A program made the translations under genes and the position numbers. 48,708 nucleotides of DNA from Alistipes excrementigallinarum. Its GTDB lineage: Bacteria; Bacteroidota; Bacteroidia; Bacteroidales; Rikenellaceae. Shown here piece after piece: positions 45,275 through 48,708 of the stretch; the first letter of the stretch is position 1, and each line of letters begins with the position of its first letter. The notes beneath the pieces are model-generated. The model made no database searches, was not told the DNA's origin, and saw only the letters and a list, made by a program, of their open reading frames with translations. The stretch lies in assembly GCA_019112825.1 (NCBI GenBank), contig DXIP01000002.1:1-48708 (forward strand), read 5' to 3'.

Positions 45275-45387
45275 TGGTTGTGGAAAGAGGGATATTTGTT
45301 CCGCAGCTTCGTCTGACTGGCCAGCAGTCGAGGTTGTGGGAAATCGCCTCCCGCCCGCAAAAAAGGAGGCAGAAAACTAAATTACAA

Positions 45388-47166
45388 ATGAATATTACAA
45401 ATATAACCATCAACAAAGGAGAATGGCTCTCGGACGTAATGAAAGAGATTCCGACGAACACGATTCTCAACAAGGTAATGACGGGCTGTGGCGCAACAAC
45501 GCTGGAAATCAACGCCGCACGTCATTCCATCATCATCGAGCCGAACGTTCCCGTGATTATCGGGAAGAAGGCCCAGCACGACTTTCTCTTCGCCGTGTAC
45601 GAGGGTACGACGCGCGATGACGTGAAAGCCTACCTCGCAGGTGAGGAGGACGGCTACCGCAAGATTATCACCACGCCCGAGGGCTTTGACAAAAAGGTCC
45701 TGCCTGCCATGTATGAACTGGGCATTCCCATCTACGAGGAGTATTTTCTCCTGTTCGACGAATGCGAGAAGCCCATACAGGATGTAGGCTACCGAGGTGA
45801 CATCTATCTGCCCGTCGAAGACTTCTTCAAGTTCAAGGGTAAGGCCATGGTATCCGCAACTCCCATCATCCCCTCCGATCCCCGCTTCGAGGAACAAGGA
45901 TTCGAGATGCTGCGAATCGTTCCCTCCTTCGACTTCTGCAAGGACCTGACGGCGGTCATCACCAACAACACGGTACGGGTGCTGCGCAAGTTACTGGACC
46001 GTTATCACAAGGCAGGAGAAAAAGTCTGCATCTTCTTCAACTCGACGGACACGACGTTGAGTCTCATTCAGACCCTCAAACTGCAAGGGCGATGCAAGGT
46101 CTTCTGCTCGGAGAAGAGTGTGCGTAAGCTCAAACGGGAAGGATTCTCCGACGTAAGCGACAACCTGACCGAGCTGGCCGAGATCAACTTCTTCACCAGT
46201 CGTTTCTACTCGGCCGTGGATATTAAGCTGGACTACCAACCGAACGTCATCATCCTGACCGATGTATATCATGCGCCCTACTCGATGATCGACCCACAGA
46301 CCGAGGTGGTGCAGGCCATCGGACGATTCCGCAACGGTGTAGCAAGAATCCACCATGTAACCAACACCTGTAACATCCTGTCGTGCCTGTCCCGAGAGAC
46401 CCTCTTCGAGCAATTGGGAAGCAAGGAGATCATATATAATAAGGTGGCGGCTATCCCTACGGCCAACGACATCGAAAAGAGTGCCTTACTGGAGGCTATG
46501 GCTGGAATGGACTACACACGATTCATAACCCGTGAGGGTAAGCGCAACTGGTTCATGTGGGACAATGCCTGGGAGGACGAGAAAATACGAGCCTACTACA
46601 AATATCCCGATGCAATAAAGGCCGCATATCAGACAGCTCCGTTCCATGTCAATATCGTGCCTTACGAACAGCCCGTTTCGGACGAAGATCGTCTGCGTCG
46701 CAAGCAGGCCAAGCTAAAAAGCACCAAAGAGCTATGGCGGGAGGTAATCGGACAACTTGACAAATTGAAGGCCGCCAATCCCAACACGGAGCCGAGTTAC
46801 ATCCTTGAAGAGTTGGGAGAAGAGTGTGCCACGATGGTAAGAGCCCACACCATATTGGGCGCCAAACGAATCGAAGCGCTCGGATATGATCGCCGCAGAA
46901 TCGAAGCAGCTTTGGGCTGTGTCGAAGAGAACCGATTGCTGACCTCCGAGAAGATGCAGCAGGCTGTTTATGGGCGTTTCCACACGGAAGACATCGTTCC
47001 TGTCAATGAGGTCAATGCGTTCATGCGGCAGTTGATAACCGACAACGGCATCCCGTTTGAAGGGCGAGTGGATCGAAAAGTCATCGGTCTGTTCTTCGAG
47101 CTGGAGGACTGCAAGCAGAACCAAGCACGGGCGTTCAAATTCGGTAAGAAGAAGTACGAATTTTAG
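45388..47166 (+). CDS. SF2 helicase-like protein with altered Walker A
   Basis: This 592-residue protein has the motif order of a superfamily 2 helicase. Motif I is TGCGATT (residues 32-38), where the usual lysine of GxGKT is Ala; motif II is DECE (124-127) in YFLLFDECEKPI; motif III is SAT in AMVSATPI; motif IV lies around VCIFFNST; motif VI is QAIGRFRNG. The rest (about 370-592) is helical and of unknown role. Without the lysine, ATP hydrolysis is doubtful, although motif VI is intact. The frame is open 53 codons upstream, but the start at 45388 is preferred because it follows an AT-rich stretch and begins MNITNITINKGEW. Its stop lies 10 nt before palindrome copy 4. It may remodel nucleic acid for the element. 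Confidence 0.8.
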   Translation: MNITNITINKGEWLSDVMKEIPTNTILNKVMTGCGATTLEINAARHSIIIEPNVPVIIGKKAQHDFLFAVYEGTTRDDVKAYLAGEEDGYRKIITTPEGFDKKVLPAMYELGIPIYEEYFLLFDECEKPIQDVGYRGDIYLPVEDFFKFKGKAMVSATPIIPSDPRFEEQGFEMLRIVPSFDFCKDLTAVITNNTVRVLRKLLDRYHKAGEKVCIFFNSTDTTLSLIQTLKLQGRCKVFCSEKSVRKLKREGFSDVSDNLTELAEINFFTSRFYSAVDIKLDYQPNVIILTDVYHAPYSMIDPQTEVVQAIGRFRNGVARIHHVTNTCNILSCLSRETLFEQLGSKEIIYNKVAAIPTANDIEKSALLEAMAGMDYTRFITREGKRNWFMWDNAWEDEKIRAYYKYPDAIKAAYQTAPFHVNIVPYEQPVSDEDRLRRKQAKLKSTKELWREVIGQLDKLKAANPNTEPSYILEELGEECATMVRAHTILGAKRIEALGYDRRRIEAALGCVEENRLLTSEKMQQAVYGRFHTEDIVPVNEVNAFMRQLITDNGIPFEGRVDRKVIGLFFELEDCKQNQARAFKFGKKKYEF

Positions 47167-47176
47167 AGCAGGCAGA

Positions 47177-47228
47177 GGACAGACTTGGACGAGGGGTCTA
47201 TATTTAACCCTCTCGACCAAGTTTGTCC
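47177..47228 (+). repeat. Element palindrome copy 4
   Basis: Outer stem GGACAGACTTGG / CCAAGTTTGTCC (12 bp, one G-T), inner stem CGAGGGG / CCCTCTCG with one bulge, loop CTATATTTA. It begins 10 nt after the helicase stop codon. Confidence 0.9.
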
Positions 47229-47282
47229 CCTCCCTCTTGAAAGCTATATAGAGAGAAATTAATAACTAAAAATATTTGAAAT

Positions 47283-48029
47283 ATGTCTACAAAGATTGAA
47301 TGGACAGGCGAGACATGGAATCCTGTTACGGGATGCACTCAACTATCGGCAGGATGTGCCAACTGCTATGCAAAAACGATTGCGTTGCAGATGCAGAAGA
47401 ATGGAGTGAGAAAGTATATGAACGGATTTACTGTAACGATGCACGAATACACGCTGAACATGCCACGACTATTGCGTGAACCCTCGTTCATCTTCGTCTG
47501 CTCGATGTCCGACCTTTTTCACAAGGACGTACCGTTTGAGTTCATCGACAAGGTGATGGCCGTGATTCGTTCGACACCAAGACACACGTATCAAATTCTT
47601 ACGAAACGAGCAGAACGGATGGCAGAATATTTCGCAACGAGAGCAATACCCGCAAATGTATGGTTGGGTGTTACGGTCGAGGTCCCGAGTGTAAAATACA
47701 GAATCGACTGCTTGCGCAATCTTCCTGCTTCGATAAGGTTTCTATCGTGTGAGCCGCTGGTGGAAGATTTAGGTGAACTCGACTTGACGAATATAGATTG
47801 GGTAATTGTAGGTGGAGAGCATGCAATCAACGCACGACCGATGAAAGAAGAGTGGGTATTGTCGATAAAAGAGCAGGCCGAGAAACAAGGTGCGTTGTTC
47901 TTCTTCAAGCAATGGGGAAGCATCGGCAGGGACGGTGTTTATCGAAGCGTAGAGCGCAACGGCAGCGAGTTGCAAGGTAAGACTTATAAGGCAATGCCAA
48001 CAGTAAACAGGCATACGTTATTCGGGTAG
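47283..48029 (+). CDS. DUF5131 (phage Gp37/Gp68) family protein
   Basis: This 248-residue protein matches the DUF5131 family often found in phages and mobile elements. It begins IEWTGETWNPVTGCTQLSAGCANCYAK, with cysteines C18, C25 and C28. The cluster resembles the iron-sulfur site of radical SAM enzymes such as spore photoproduct lyase, but the spacing (CX6CX2C) differs from the classic CX3CX2C. Further family-like parts are FVCSMSDLFHKDVPFEFIDKVM near 76, TKRAERM near 110, WLGVTVE near 130, and SCEPLVEDLG near 160. The biochemical role is not established to my knowledge. The ATG lies 54 nt after palindrome copy 4, and the stop is 24 nt before copy 5. Confidence 0.85.
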   Translation: MSTKIEWTGETWNPVTGCTQLSAGCANCYAKTIALQMQKNGVRKYMNGFTVTMHEYTLNMPRLLREPSFIFVCSMSDLFHKDVPFEFIDKVMAVIRSTPRHTYQILTKRAERMAEYFATRAIPANVWLGVTVEVPSVKYRIDCLRNLPASIRFLSCEPLVEDLGELDLTNIDWVIVGGEHAINARPMKEEWVLSIKEQAEKQGALFFFKQWGSIGRDGVYRSVERNGSELQGKTYKAMPTVNRHTLFG

Positions 48030-48052
48030 GCTGACAATATATGAATAGACTG

Positions 48053-48107
48053 AGGACAGACATTTTCGAGTGGTCTATATTCTATACCGCTCGATAATGT
48101 TTGTCCT
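48053..48107 (+). repeat. Element palindrome copy 5
   Basis: Outer stem AGGACAGACATT / AATGTTTGTCCT (12 bp, one G-T), T-T mismatch, inner stem TCGAGTGGT / ACCGCTCGA (one T-G), loop CTATATTCTAT; TTTT follows. It lies 24 nt after the DUF5131 stop. Confidence 0.9.
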
Positions 48108-48154
48108 TTTCTCTTGGGTAAGATATATACTGCACGCAAGCAGATACATGAATC

Positions 48155-48207
48155 AAATCCCCCTCCCCTATTTGGTTTGTAAAACGAATTTCGGGGAGGG
48201 ATTTTTT
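48155..48207 (+). terminator. Terminator-like hairpin before the last gene
   Basis: AAAT-CCCTCCCC / GGGGAGGG-ATTT with two bulged C and a 24-nt loop, ending in TTTTTT. It separates the DUF5131 transcript (or the palindrome) from the last gene. Confidence 0.6.
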
Positions 48208-48257
48208 GTGGTCGATTATCGGGAATTCTTCCAAACTAACAACAAAAGCAACAGACA

Positions 48258-48287
48258 GATGATGAGTGTATTTATTTATTCATCATC
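48258..48287 (+). promoter_or_regulatory. Hairpin in front of the last gene's start
   Basis: GATGATGA (48258-48265) and TCATCATC (48280-48287) with a 14-nt AT-rich loop end 14 nt before the ATG. It could affect ribosome access or be a protein site; unproven. Confidence 0.4.
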
Positions 48288-48301
48288 CAATTTGTAGCTT
48301 T

Positions 48302-48708
48302 ATGCAATTACGTCCATCCATGCGCCGTGCAGCCAAAATGAGGCTGGCACTGGCTGGAGCCTCGGGGTCGGGAAAGACCTACTCCTCGCTCCTCATCGCT
48401 TACGGCATGACCTCCGACTGGTCACGTGTTGCCGTCATCGATTCCGAGAATGGTTCGGCCGATCTCTATGCCCATCTGGGCAATTATCAGGTTCTCACCC
48501 TGCCCGACTACTCTCCCGAGACCTATATCGAGGCCATCGGTATCTGTGAACAGGCGGGTGCCGAGGTCATCGTCATCGACAGCATCTCCCACTGCTGGGA
48601 CTATCTGCTCGATTTCCATGCCAACCTGCAGGGAAACTCCTTTGCCAACTGGGCCAAGGTCACACCCCGTCAGAATGCCTTCATCCAACGCATTCTCAAC
48701 TCCTCGTG
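48302..48708 (+). CDS. P-loop ATPase of phage/element type (partial)
   Basis: The gene runs off the right end of the window; 135 residues are visible. After a short basic start (MQLRPSMRRAAKMRLALAG) comes Walker A GASGSGKT (19-26), then the strand VAVIDSENGSADLYAHLG and the Walker B-like VIVIDSISHCWDYLLD. This is the AAA_24-like, RecA-fold nucleotide-binding family frequent in phages next to recombination or replication genes. GC is higher than in the preceding element genes. The ATG at 48302 is the first in frame and follows a hairpin; a second Met at residue 7 is possible. Confidence 0.82.
   Translation, partial: MQLRPSMRRAAKMRLALAGASGSGKTYSSLLIAYGMTSDWSRVAVIDSENGSADLYAHLGNYQVLTLPDYSPETYIEAIGICEQAGAEVIVIDSISHCWDYLLDFHANLQGNSFANWAKVTPRQNAFIQRILNSS

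Larger units (their letters stand above)
42646..48708 (+). mobile_element. Left end of an integrated element (continues past the window)
   Basis: Right of the tRNA come a tyrosine recombinase and then genes of lower GC and different codon use (AAA, ATA and TTG frequent) with large intergenic hairpins, all on the plus strand. Cargo so far: unknown 310-aa protein, SF2-like helicase, DUF5131, P-loop ATPase. No conjugation (tra) or phage structural gene is yet visible, so it may be a prophage, an integrative conjugative or a mobilisable element. The P-loop ATPase and DUF5131 families are both common in phages. Confidence 0.8.

Noticed and set aside
44002..48107. Palindromes as simple intrinsic terminators
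   Set aside because: Copies 1, 2 and 4 lack a T run after the stem, and the outer arms are conserved in sequence, which a terminator does not require. A terminator role for copies 3 and 5 remains possible.
44002..48107. Palindromes as MITEs or insertion sequence remnants
   Set aside because: I see no target-site duplications around the copies, all have one orientation and all lie between genes; not excluded, but less likely.

Overview
The window looks like a chromosomal segment of a GC-rich Bacteroidota (Bacteroidales) member. The basis is the TAnnTTTG -7 boxes in front of many genes, the scarcity of Shine-Dalgarno sequences, families confined to this phylum (DUF4301, DUF6549-like, DUF4369-thioredoxin lipoproteins, DUF2764 in a V-ATPase operon) and a Bacteroides-type integrase. 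The high GC of the first 42.5 kb together with a V-type ATPase suggests a Rikenellaceae/Alistipes-like genome; this placement is an inference.

Region 1 (1-18.2 kb) is housekeeping. It holds an unknown secreted protein, metK, tkt, the clpP-clpX operon, trigger factor, then a forward run of a glutaminyl cyclase lipoprotein, metH and metF (methyl cycle, with metK nearby), an M20 amidohydrolase and RNase R.

Region 2 (18.2-21.4 kb) holds a lipoprotein gene with an in-frame TAA just after its lipobox, followed by about 1 kb of noncoding tandem repeats: a pyrimidine tract, a strictly 13-bp-periodic purine array and a 45-bp repeat.

Region 3 (21.4-29 kb, minus strand) is a complete bacterial-style V-ATPase operon in the order E - DUF2764 - A - B - D - I - K, without recognisable F, G or H genes. 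Its c-ring subunit carries residues matching the Na+ ligands of Enterococcus NtpK.

Region 4 (29-42 kb) holds a DUF4301 gene divergent from murB, then tilS-holA-(class IV aminotransferase-like protein with no lysine), a DUF6549-like protein, coaD, and an operon of lpxD, three TlpA-like thioredoxin lipoproteins and ruvC. Two of the lipoprotein genes share near-identical DNA islands. murB and coaD appear to be transcribed as nearly leaderless mRNAs.

Region 5 (42.57 kb to the end) begins with tRNA-Arg(ACG), followed at once by a tyrosine recombinase and lower-GC genes: an unknown 310-aa protein, an SF2-helicase-like protein without the Walker A lysine, a DUF5131 protein and the start of a phage-type P-loop ATPase. 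This is the left end of an integrated element; the right end lies outside the window. Between its genes lie five copies of a 52-57 nt palindrome whose outer arms are conserved while the inner stems change in a compensating way. This hairpin family is the most interesting undescribed-looking feature here.
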